Below are positions 53,380 through 64,000 of a DNA stretch of 64,000 bases, one piece after another. The stretch is taken from NCBI RefSeq assembly GCF_964204645.1, contig NC_134027.1, positions 9,474,485 through 9,538,484 on the forward strand. The letters run 5' to 3'. The notes under the pieces were generated by a model, which had not been told where the DNA came from, did no database searches, and was given only the letters and a program-made list of their open reading frames with translations. Each line of letters begins with the position of its first letter. Within the stretch, counting starts at the first letter, position 1. The position numbers and the translations under genes were made by a program. Origin of the DNA: Tubulanus polymorphus (lineage: Eukaryota > Nemertea > Palaeonemertea > Tubulaniformes > Tubulanidae).

Positions 53380-55835
53380 GCGTGCTACTTTTTCACTAAA
53401 TACCGACAGTGAGAAATAAACTGGTTTATACTACCGGTATATCGTGTACATAAATTACAATTAATCTCTAGTATACGAACATTCGTATCAAATAAGGTCA
53501 CCGGTGGTTTTCGACTTAATCAACCAGGCCTCACCGGTTCATTCTTGTTCGGGTTCTTGTTTGGCCGATGTTTCGAATGTGATGATCGTTTTTAAGCGAG
53601 CCGAGTAAAATCCTGATAAAATTAAACATGTAAAACATCGTTCTTGTTTTATCTGTACATCAACTTTAATTTCTACCTGAAGCGCATTATATACGTAGAT
53701 ATATATATAATTAAATAATATCCTATATAAATACATTTTTCTATTCATATATAATATGTGTATTAGGTTCATCTCGTTAATTTGCAGCGGAAGGAATTAA
53801 TGTTCTACGTAAGATAATCCAGCAAAAATTAACAGAAAAATAATATACTTTTTCTGGGTTCCTTATGAATTCTAACAATCATATTCGAACAATACACGTC
53901 AAATCTAGAGGTTTAGATTTTATATCATTTACTGTTTAGATTTACACATCCATAGTGAACGGATTAACTTTTCGATAAAACAGAGATATTCATATATAAT
54001 GCGTGTGATAAGGTTAAGACTATGACACGTGACCACGTATATATAGCTTATTGCTTTCTATTAAAATGGCACCTTATATGCGAGATGGGTTTCATTTTAA
54101 GATTTGTTATATGTACTCAAATATCCATATCGATTATGATATCCAGGACCCAGTTCCTGATGAGTCGTGAGTTGAAATTTGACGCAAAGTAAACTCATCG
54201 AAAATGTACAGCGGCGGATCCAGGATTCCATGGAGGCGGGTGCACAAAAATTTTTTTCAATTAGATGCGCGGAGACGCGTTCTGGGCACGATCAGAGTAT
54301 GAAACGACATGAACGATGTAGGACTGCCGTAAAAAAAGCGCTGGTAATTGTAAACGAAGACATAAGCTTACGCATTTTCAGGTCGTTCTCATGAAAAGGT
54401 CAGTTCATAAAAAATTAGCGAGGACTTTAGGGGGGTACACGTGGCCCCTGTGCACCCCCCTGGATCCGCCGCTGATGTACTAATTTTAAATCTTACCGAA
54501 AATACATACCTCGTTATGTATTTTTCCTCTTACTCGCAAACTGTGGAACCGAATCCTGTCGATTTCATAAATATCGACGTTTTTTTGTAATCACAGCCCA
54601 CTCGTGTTATTATAGACATAACTATGTATACGGGAAATTCAAAGATATCACAATTTTATCACAATAACGTTTGATAAACGACTTAAAGATTATCAAGTTC
54701 ATCATCGGTGTCAAACCCCGTTTTTAGTCACCGATCATTTGACTATCGAATACGTAATGTTTTCTTCTAATGAATCGAACAAGATTCAGATATGCTCAAT
54801 AAAATGTATCAATTGGGGATTCTTCGAATAACAAGAGTGAAAACAAATCCCATGCACCTTAAAATATCTATATGTATCTGATTCAAAAATTTAATTGATG
54901 TTTATTACCGACAATGGATGGTGACTGCATGTTGGTCACAGCCGAAACAGTTTCCTCCAATTTCAACACGGGCGTCACCAGCGGGGGTCGGAGGTACCCC
55001 CTTTTTAGATCAAAGTTCTGCATTTTTTGGTTCCACCTTTTGTTTTCTTTTCATATTCCGGAAATTCAATAGATATATTTTGCTTTAAAAGCTCCAGAAA
55101 ACGCCCGTTTATAAGCTCCGAATTTCAAAAATTATTGGATTATTTACGAAAATTCAAGCAATTTCAAGGATTTGGAAATGCTCGTTTGCCTTCGGCGCTC
55201 GGCGGACGGTACAAAGCACATAGTTCCGATTGTATTAATTCTGACCCCCTTTAAAAATTCTAGTGAAGTTCGTGTTCAACTTTTGGAATGCATGTACACG
55301 TATAGGCCTAATTTCTGAAATCTTGGCGTGGTAGTTTTTCTTTTCACTATATTCTACATGAATTAGTCGTTTGTTCATCGATTGTGTCAAGTATATACCA
55401 CATAAATACATATTACAAATATTCATACATATCAAACTGCCGAGGGTAGCATAACACCAGTCGCATTATTAAACGATTATATGATACATAATTACTACTG
55501 GTTACGTTATCTATTTTAGAGTTATCGCTAATATCTATTACATAGCATCTCCGAGAATATATGGTTTATTGCGATTGTATATTTCGGGTTATAATTCTGA
55601 TCTGTTCAATCGGAAATTCCTTCAGAAACCCATCTCAAACTGTTAAGCCAACAGTACGAAGGTGTTTTGTTTAAATACATTTATGCTCAGGTTTTCTCAT
55701 GGATAACTAGAGGCTGTAAACGTTTATATCCAAGTGCTTTCCATGTTTCTTATGTAAGTCACTTTCTTGCTGACGTGTGTTCACCTTGGGGGGATCAGTT
55801 CGGCTGTAGTTATGTAGCTTTTCTAATTATGTATA
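53380..55835. other. Intergenic region between URAD and the KIAA0513-like gene
   Basis: AT-rich spacer that contains one complete hAT-like MITE (54209-54473). No gene recognised. Confidence 0.5.
54209..54473. mobile_element. hAT-like MITE (CAGCGGCGGATCCAGG ends), intact
   Basis: Ends CAGCGGCGGATCCAGG and CCTGGATCCGCCGCTG are perfect complements and are flanked by ATGTA on both sides (54204-54208 and 54474-54478), a direct duplication. Next to the ends are GCGGGTGCAC and GTGCACCCCC. It has no transposase. Confidence 0.85.
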
Positions 55836-58800
55836 CTAATGTTCCCGCCATCTTTCTACGTTTTCGCGAAGCATGCTAACCTGTTCTGTAATGGCAGAAT
55901 AAGAGTCGTTAAGGCGCTTTTGCACACGATGTCAATAATGCAATGAAAACTGACTGAAAATGAAAGCAAGAGCGTTGAAAACTGCTTTGAATGAATGAGC
56001 CCTAGACACAGAAATAGAGATCGAAAAAAGAAAAATCACGAGAAAGCATCCCCGATTACCGTCTTTCAAATTAGCGATTGTCGCCTGTTTTCGAAGAAAC
56101 TCGATGCACTGATCTTTACCAAGGCCGAATGCGCGCATGTTGCACGTAAAAGTTCTGAAAATAAAACGAACCGCAATTTTTATGACGGATGAGTTTAACA
56201 ATGATATAGAACACAAATTCGAGTCCAGAGACAATGCTGATGAGTATTTTCATTCCTGTATTATTGATACCCTAATTGTCCGAACGTAATGTTTTCTTGG
56301 AATTCCTTGTCCGTGTACCGTTCTTCACTACCGCCCGATCTACAATGCGATTTTAAGAAGTATGTATGTATATTCCATGTACGTACAAGCGTTTAAGGCC
56401 TAGTTTTTCTTATTACTCGGAGTACGGATTTTTTAAGAAAAGAGCGGGAGGGAAAAATGATAAAGATTTGAAAATTCAAAATGGAAGGGAACCGGGAAAA
56501 AATTGAAATAATCATTCTTTTATTACATGAGTTTTTCCACATAAAACCTCAGAAAGACTGCAGAAAAAATCATTGAGATGAATCTAATTCAAATGATAGG
56601 TGAAATGAAAAAACTAACTCGTTTTGCAAATCATGAGATTGAAAAGTAAGACGAACATAGAAAGAATATGTTTTATTGTAAAAACACGGTGGACTAAAAA
56701 ATTCTATTCTAATATGATGATGTTTGCAGAATTCTGGGAGGCGGATCCGTGCTCCAGGTAATCAAAATGGCCTAACGATGTAGCAAGGAAAGTTATGTAT
56801 GTTAGAATTTATGAATGTAAGATTCTATACCTGGTTATCAATGGTTTACGGCTTCGTTCGCTTTGAACGGCGTCAAAGAAAGCGGCGTTCCAGAATCGCA
56901 CCGACTGCCAAATCGGCTGATCCCGCAAATAACTGTACAGAAAATATTTCATTGGACGTCCGTTAGTCAACTTAGCTGAAAAAAGTACAATTGACTATAA
57001 AGACACTTACCGACCTCTAAGATGATGAAATGGATTGATTATAGGTTATGGATCGTTCAATGAGTACGTACGCAAAGAATACCCGATCCTCCCTCCCTTC
57101 CTCCCTCCCTTACACGCAACAGAATTTTTTAACCACCCCTACCCCTACCCCTCAGATAATGATTTTTGAGAACATACTTATTAATGGATAACAAACTCAT
57201 TAATGGTTATACTTACCGTTGTATCTATGAAGCCAAGTGAAATATGCAAGATATGAAATATGTAGGTGTCGAACTGCATCAGATCAGAATCCACACTGCA
57301 TTTTTCTAAATTCAGCCGATGCGGCCATCACGGTGATCGTTTATAGAATAACCGAACATTGAGTTATAGCACATTGTAAAACAATATCATTGTTATTCAA
57401 TGCTGTATAAAAAAGGCATCAACTTGTTCGTACGTAGTAGGCCTGTTTAGATCCCCTCCATTCCCCATACGCTCGCATTTTCACTAACCCCCTCACTCCA
57501 TATCGCGCGTACGTGCTTATTGAACGATCCCTTGTTAGAATTATCAGATATCGCTATATAGAATTTCCATTTAAACTCACTTTCGTAGTAAAATGTGAAA
57601 CACATGTTCATTAATGACTTGGCTGGCGAGAAATCTTCGGCGTCGTGACATTCAAACAGTACAACGGCGAAATATTGCACCAAACGATAGAATATTTGTT
57701 CGTCGACTTTCTTCTGGTTCACGCGCTACAAGGGGAGAGAAAACGGCCAGATCATCGCAAAAAGTGACCAATCGAAAATACGAAAACGATTAATCACATT
57801 TATACGAAGGCTTAAGATGGACTGCATATTAATTTTTACCACAACTTAAGAAAAGTTAAAGTCGGGTGGAATGTGGGTGTTTTTTTAATCATCTTTTTTT
57901 AGATCTTCAGAAACCTTTGGTATTGCGTCCAACGGGATTGGATATAAAATTGATGAATCTATACACATGTGTTAATATCATCATGCGAAATCCTTTTGAA
58001 GTTTGAGAGACGTAAGACTCTCCTCAGTCAATCTGATTAGTGGCAGCCTTTTACAGAATAGAACATTTAGCGTCGAAGCCAATATACGATCTAATTAGAC
58101 CGCCGACGAAGACTCTTATCATACCTACCTGGCTATTTACGCTCCTGGCAAACCATACCCGACCGGGTCCCTGTTGGGTAATCTCGCCGAATTTAGCTTT
58201 ATCCGTTTGGGGAATTTCGTTACTAAAAGTAATGAGGTTCATTATGGAAACAACATGGGCGAATTCAGACTATCCTCGAAATGAAAATCTATATTTCCCA
58301 AATGAATGATTGGTTATTCTTTAAATCCGTGGAAAAAGGTTTCATGTGACAATCATTCATTCTAATTCTCGATTCCCTGAAAAAACATATTTTCCCCCGA
58401 TCGAAGTCGGCGTCTGTGACGTTTGAAATCGATTTACTATATGTATGTGTGTTAACATATCTATATTCAGTAGCCTCCGCCCAAGTCGGATCCTATCAGC
58501 TCGGATATACGTATGGGATGTTTTTTTGAAACATTTTTTTCCTGACACTATATATGAAATACATAACAACCAACTCAGATATCACACAAGTCGGATACAT
58601 TTGTATGGTCCAAAACGATCCGACATAAGCGTATAGTCTACTCTACATATATACATCGGGATTCTGGAAGCAATCGTAAGTGTGATGCGAATGCGTTTTA
58701 GATCGATTTGAAATGTCGGACGTCAGTAATAATAACGACCACGAGCTATCAGGAAGTCATTTACTGAAGACGATGTCATCATTAGATCAGGGAGAGAGTG

Positions 58801-59864
58801 CGGCCGCGAATTATCAATTACACCGGCTATTATCACGATCAATAATTCAAACGGTGTCTGTTCTAATCTGCTTACCTCGTATCGAATATCTTGCCGACGA
58901 ACATCGTCATGAATTCCTTGCACGACTCGGAAAATTCGTCCATCATGCTTTCCGAACTGAAAACGGAATTCCACGACACGTCCGAACACTGGGATGGCGA
59001 TCGTTCATACACCGGGTTGCCGCCATATTCCGAATTCGAACTGATGCTTCCGCGTCGTTCGTCGAACGCTTCGTCGTCGAAGCTGATCAGATCGCCCATC
59101 GCGTGAATGATTTTCCGTAGTTCAGTTTTTCTCTGCGCAGTTTCGGGCAAGTCGGATATCTCCTCGACGCTCTCGGCCGCACACTCCGGCGACGAGTCCG
59201 GAGAAAGTTGCCGCTCGCAAACGCCACCGCTACCATTGCTCGAGCGTCGATTCGACGCCGCGTCTGCGTCGTCGAATCCGAAATCTTCGACGATGGATTC
59301 TCGACGGTAGGGTGGTTCGTTTTCGATATCTTCTACGATGGAATGTCTACGGATTCGGAACGGTGGGTCACGCGGATCGCGTTCATCGCACGTCGACATT
59401 CGCCCGGCGGAATCGTTACTAATTTGATTACCGGCCGTTTTTTCCATCGGATCTTTTTTTTCGGCGATGCTTTCCTTTGAACCCTGTCTCTGGTACAACG
59501 GTTCATCAAAGCTCATGTTGGCAGCAGAAGGTCGGTTGAAATCACCGTCGTTGTTGTAATGTTTCACGGTACCGTTTTTGACATTATTAGCGTGAGATTC
59601 TCGCATGAGTTGCCGCCTTTCCCTGGCTATTTGCTGTGCCGGCACCAGAGGGTTCTCTGCTCGGGTACTGATAGCCGAATCGAGCTTCGACGAAATATCG
59701 CTAAACAGTCCATTTTTCTTTGCGACGACCGAATCGAATATTTTCGACGTCCCTTCGGATATACTCGATCTGAGAGATCGCGATGTTCGATATTCCCCGA
59801 CAGCCGGTATAGGGCCGTCCTCTGTACCGGCGTCTTTTGAGTTACGCCGAAATATGAAATCCAT
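55836..59864 (-). CDS. KIAA0513: KIAA0513-like SBF2-domain protein, complete
   Basis: Seven coding exons, 5' to 3': 58876..59864, 58129..58222, 57581..57725, 56831..56975, 56271..56339, 56060..56154 and 55836..55885. All are GT-AG and phase-consistent, giving 528 aa. The large first exon codes a charged, Ser/Arg/Asp-rich disordered region of about 310 residues, ending in a conserved helix ([16 protein letters not shown]). The rest matches the SBF2-type region of vertebrate KIAA0513: [89 protein letters not shown] and a C-terminal helix ending WREH. The same domain occurs in the myotubularin-related MTMR5/13 proteins, but no phosphatase or DENN domain is present here. The molecular role is not established. 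The 50-base last exon is easily missed by gene finders. A 5'-UTR acceptor probably lies near 59888. Confidence 0.88.
57050..57531. mobile_element. MITE related to family D, in an intron of the KIAA0513-like gene
   Basis: The left end GGATCGTTCAATGAGTACGT and the right end ACGTGCTTATTGAACGATCC are inverted. Interior includes a C/T-rich CCTCCCTCCCTTCC stretch. The ends share the ATC(G/A)TTCA...TACGTACGC pattern of family D, but the interior is longer. Confidence 0.65.
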
Positions 59865-59889
59865 CGTCGATTGATTTTACTAATCACCT

Positions 59890-62486
59890 GAAACAGGAAC
59901 AACAGACGAATTCCCAAAATGACCGAAATTAATTTGGAATTGGTTCGTAGCTCCAAATCATATATATGTATAGATTATATACCTGAAACATCTATCAAAT
60001 GGAAAGCAAGATTGATATTTACGGAGATGACACGACTATGCTACTATATTATCATTAGGCTAATAAAATATTGATCACATGATCTATAAATGACGCTCTC
60101 GCGCGTCACATTGATTATGATCAATTATCTTTTATATCCATATATAACATAATACGAAATTTATAGCTGAAAGCTCGGTGAATGGTGAAAAAGGATTATA
60201 TCATGGCGAGTGAAATGTCAAAGATGGACGACGAAACAGTCTATATACCGGTATAGAATTAATGGAAATGAATTCTAAATGAAAGCGTCCTAATCCCTGG
60301 ACCCGGTTCCAGCGCTGTGGATTTTATTTCAAATTAATTGGCGCATTTACACAATAATTATTATCACGAGATACCCATACTTTGCCGAAATACATTACAA
60401 GTGAAGGTTTGGAGTCGGTCGAGTTCAACGCATGCCCGGTTAAGTAACTGATCACCATTGTTATCATTTCATTACCTGACTTTCTGTTTGCGAGTCGAGA
60501 TATCTTGTAGGCACATTTTCTACAGCATTTTCTTCAATGTTGATGATAATTACAAGCCCTGGTCCAAAGATTTCGCCAAGAATGGCGGTAAAAATCTGGT
60601 TTGCGACATTCACATAGAAAATTCCAATAGGCTACAGTGTACTGGTGGTCGTATTCCTCAAGCGCTGCAAATCAATAGCCTGTTATTTATGAGAGCGTGG
60701 GAGATCAATACAGAACCGTGTATGGGAGAAGCAAGATAATTCAGCATCACAGATGACGTCGACCAGTAATCAGTGTGGGTTCGTACCACTCGCGTCGTTG
60801 GCGAAGGGATGACAGCTATTTTGTCACTGTTACTGCTGCTGCAGTTGCTGCTGCTGCTACTGCTATACTTGTTGCCGTTGAAACTGCAATTTCTATCAGT
60901 TCGAGATCGCAATTTCTATCAGTTTGAGATGGAGCCATCATATCACTCATGAGTGGTACTTTCTAACTAACATCGTGACGCGATGGGCGAAATGAATTGT
61001 ATGGTTGCATTTTGAAGAGTACTGATATAGAACAAGTCATTCTCCATTTATGTGGCAAAGGCTGCTTTGTGGCAAATTGTCGTGGCCAGTAAAGACTAAC
61101 GAGCCTCTTCCAAAATTGCATATGTTATATATGTCTCATGAAGCAGTTGTCAGGGTAAACTTCATTTTTCATCGATTAAAAATACTTTATAAAACACATT
61201 CATAAAACTATATAGTCAGGCGAAACCTTTTAATTCCGACCTGGAACGTCGTATCGGATTACGGCGTTCAATCTTTTAGAAACTACTCTTTCCAAACCCG
61301 GCCAGCCGCACTCGAGAACATACAACGATACAGGAGGTGCCAACACCACTTCGCACAAGTCATGTTAATTTTGAATGGTATTTTGGAGAGTCGATGGGGT
61401 TCGCTACACGACGCCGGCGCCCCTTGTCAATCGCGCCCGGGGGCCGGGGCTCATTACCCGCGATTGACAAATCGCCGTCGTGTAGCTGCGTCCTCATTCA
61501 AAGGGTGGTAGCCGCGTTCAATCATGTTTCCCAAATAAAACCAAAATAGTGGTACGTGCTGATCAGTCACAGCATAGAAGTGTGACGAATTTACTATGGT
61601 CACAGAGCTCCGCAACCGTTGACTGTCGCCATTTGGGTACCCTGATTGGGATACTCTCGGAGCTACCCCTAATCGCAAATTCAGTTGGTGGCGCCACATT
61701 ACGACGTTCGTTCAATTCAATATAATTCAATTCAATACTTTATTACAACTTAAAAGTTTTGGGATACTATATATGCAACAAACAAACATTAACAAGCGTA
61801 AACCATCGTACTGATAAATAAAAGTAAACAAATACGCATCTGAAAGTCGAAAGACAGCATTTCTGGCTGTGCTACCGTGAAAGTATTAGAAGTGACGGAG
61901 TGGCAGACTCTGTGGTACTGGTGGTCAGTAGTCAGTAACTTGTCAATGACAATGTCAGGACAGTAGTGTATAGTCAGTATCTCGACTCTATCACTCGTCG
62001 ATCTGATCTGTCTGATATGACAATCAATTCAATCAACTGAACTGTCAGTACCTACTAGTGAGTGTCAGTCAGTGTGTCTGTGCAGTAGCCTACCGCTGTC
62101 TCTGCCTGAAGTAGATTCACGATCAGATTTTTTCACTATATTGATAGACATTTGGTAAGGCAGATTACCACTGATAGTTACTGATACTGACATACTGGAG
62201 ACGAGCAAGTCTATTTGTTTTTCTTATTCGGATTATAGCGCCTATAGTAATTGGTTACTGCATGATAACGTCCTCGCGGAGGGAAGCTTCGTGTGTGGCA
62301 CATACTACATAGGATAGGCCTCAAGACTACAGGCTTGGATCTGGTTGATTTCGACGTGCGTACAACTGTTCAAATTATACGAGTGACTGTTCTGATGTGC
62401 TTCGTCTTCTTCTTCGATAATTTCCGGTAGCCTACTTTTGAATTCATATTTTCTTATTTCGGCAGTCAGTGAGACCTGATGATATC
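59890..62486. other. Divergent intergenic region between the KIAA0513-like gene and the dehydrogenase gene
   Basis: Contains CTG-type trinucleotide runs near 60830-60865 and a GC-rich hairpin at 61402-61487. Open frames here are short and show no conserved features. The dehydrogenase promoter should lie in the last few hundred bases. Confidence 0.5.
61402..61487. repeat. GC-rich imperfect hairpin
   Basis: GCTACACGACGCCGGCG and TTGTCAATCGCG are mirrored by CGCGATTGACAA and CGCCGTCGTGTAGC around a GGGGCCGGGGC-type loop. It could be a small foldback element or a structured transcript. It is isolated in the spacer upstream of the dehydrogenase gene. Confidence 0.6.
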
Positions 62487-63698
62487 ATGTCCCGGCTTTT
62501 GAGATTGAACCCGTTCCGAGAGGTGTCTAAGTACGGCACGAACCGAAATGGATTAAGATATTTATCGAGTAACGCTCCTGATACCGCCAACGCCGCTGCT
62601 AATATCGATGTCAGCGGCAATAATAGCAAGAACGAATTTCCAAGCCATGCTCAGGTGGTCATCTGCGGGGCGGGCGTGGTCGGTTCATCGGTAGCTTATC
62701 ACTTCGCTGAAAAAGGATGGACAGATGTTGTCGTGTTAGAGCAGGGCAGGTCAGTATTATGCTACATACAAAAAGAATCAAGCCCTAAAAGCTTGTTTCG
62801 GGCCAAGTTACTCAAAATATCAACTTGCAGATTAATCCCATTTCTGACAATTGAAATTGAGTTATTTATCTGCTTATCAACTCTGACTGACTTAAAGACT
62901 TGCCCCAGACAAGTTCAATGATGCAGAATGTAGCTCAGCCTTTGTTCGGTATCTTGGGTCTAATATTTTTTATTGCATTTTGAAAAATTTCAGCATAGGA
63001 TCGGGTACAACTTGGCACGCTGCTGGTTTACTCGGTCGTGTGAAGGCCTCTAGTTTTGAATGTCATGCGTCAAGGTACAGCGTTGATTTGTATAAAAAAC
63101 TGCAGGACCAAGGCTATGCCACAGGTATGTATGCCTAATGTCTAATTGATCTCAGCTTGAGAGGACGGCGGGTGACCTAGCTCAGTCAGTTTTGGTACTA
63201 CCTATAGGTCATTAAAGCACCCCAATGAACTGGCAGTTGAACTAAAACATTAATCTTTAATCCATTTTATACTCTAATGAAGGATTGCCAAAAGTCTCCT
63301 TTGAATGGGGTTACAAAGAGAAAAGTGACTCAATTAAATTTGAAAGTTAAAAAAAATATGTTTCCGTGCCTACATACCATAATTTTTGAAACAAAAAAGT
63401 TGAAATAGACCCTATCTAATTAACTTACTTTGAGTAGACATACCCCATGTAATTTCTGATTGCCTGTAGTCTATTTTCTGTTCCCTGTTGGATATTTTGC
63501 TCAAATTTTGGAACACATAGGCCTACCTCAAATTATTTTTAACATGGCCAGGGCTGGTAGGCCTATGATTGAACTCGGTCACATGAAGAATGAGGGTATA
63601 ACGCAATATTTTGTAGGTTTAAAGACTTGCGGTAGTTTACATCTTGCGAGGACTACAGATCGAATGACGTATTTCAAACGTAACCATTCACTATGCAA
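62487..63698 (+). CDS. Mitochondrial FAD-dependent sarcosine/dimethylglycine dehydrogenase-like enzyme, N-terminal part
   Basis: Exons 62487..62749, 62994..63124 and 63617..63698 are GT-AG and in phase. The third ends at TGCAA/gtaaat, so the gene runs off the right edge with about 158 residues visible. ATG 62487 starts an arginine-rich, acid-free presequence ending RYLSS, typical of mitochondrial import. Then comes the FAD/Rossmann segment [20 protein letters not shown] (about residues 58-77), with VVVLEQGR closing the beta-alpha-beta fold. [13 protein letters not shown] follows; in the DMGDH/SARDH family the histidine of this motif carries covalent FAD. Pyruvate dehydrogenase phosphatase regulatory subunit belongs to the same family but, as I recall it, lacks this histidine, so a true dehydrogenase is favoured. 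SARDH versus DMGDH cannot be decided without the C-terminal folate domain. Such enzymes demethylate choline-derived methylglycines and feed one-carbon units to folate. Confidence 0.82.
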
Positions 63699-64000
63699 GT
63701 AAATATCAAATCATAACAAAATTTCCCTTGCTTTGCCGTATGGATGATTCCAGTACAGATGGAATATCTCTCCCTAGATAGCGTATTGATCTAAGCAATC
63801 AGATCCAGTTAAGTGATTGATTCGTAATTTCCTTGGGTTTAAGTGCCAGTAGTAAAAGTCTCATGGTGCAATGATGACGATTTAATGCAGGCAGCCATCT
63901 GGAAGGGTTTAGGCTCCTATGATACATTGAAATAACGTTATTTCCGCGTGCACCAAAAAAATGTTCATTTAATTTAAGATCATGGGATCTGGAGAGTCAT

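Noticed and set aside
62487-63698. Pyruvate dehydrogenase phosphatase regulatory subunit (PDPR), suggested by human 16q linkage
   Set aside because: The [10 protein letters not shown] motif with the FAD-linking histidine fits the SARDH/DMGDH dehydrogenases better than PDPR, though the family is shared and the C-terminus is outside the window.

Overview
This window is nuclear DNA from an animal. Genes are split into short exons with GT-AG introns, coding density is low, and the non-coding DNA is crowded with short inverted-repeat elements. The proteins (V-ATPase subunit d, adenosylhomocysteinase, GSE1, KIAA0513, METTL24, OHCU decarboxylase, a sarcosine/dimethylglycine dehydrogenase relative) are typical of Bilateria. 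Compact genes, an uricolytic enzyme and abundant MITEs suggest an invertebrate, probably marine. A spiralian (mollusc, brachiopod or phoronid) is my guess, but the window does not prove it. I rebuilt gene models by hand from splice sites and checked that reading phase is preserved across every junction. UTR limits are not known.

Layout from left to right. 203-5925 (-): METTL24-like methyltransferase, 3' end off the window. 8698-12375 (+): V-ATPase V0 subunit d, complete in 8 exons, 350 aa. 15608-36581 (-): GSE1 orthologue, 13 coding exons, 1271 aa, with a first intron of almost 9 kb. 41467-44284 (-): a long exon coding for a protein with five repeated CxxC...CxxC modules, plus one further exon. 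45949-50293 (+): adenosylhomocysteinase, complete in 8 exons, 435 aa. 51641-53379 (-): OHCU decarboxylase (URAD), complete in 2 exons, 187 aa. 55836-59864 (-): KIAA0513-like SBF2-domain protein, 7 coding exons, 528 aa. 62487 to the right edge (+): N-terminal part of a mitochondrial FAD-linked sarcosine/dimethylglycine dehydrogenase-like enzyme.

The genes are not an operon. METTL24 and V-ATPase d are head to head, as are the CxxC gene and AHCY. AHCY and URAD converge. AHCY (methyl cycle), the dehydrogenase (one-carbon supply) and METTL24 (a predicted methyl user) share one-carbon chemistry, but their proximity is probably chance. GSE1 and KIAA0513 are, from memory, also neighbours on human chromosome 16q24.1, and ATP6V0D1 lies on 16q22.1, so part of this linkage looks ancestral.

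The most interesting point is the five-module CxxC protein. Its second exon ends in phase 1, and the second GSE1 coding exon starts in that same phase. The CxxC exons could therefore be an alternative 5' part of GSE1, giving a much longer isoform, with the short exon at 36512-36581 acting as the alternative first exon. I also found at least seven families of foldback/MITE-like repeats in several copies, two of which share an exact 18-bp central palindrome.
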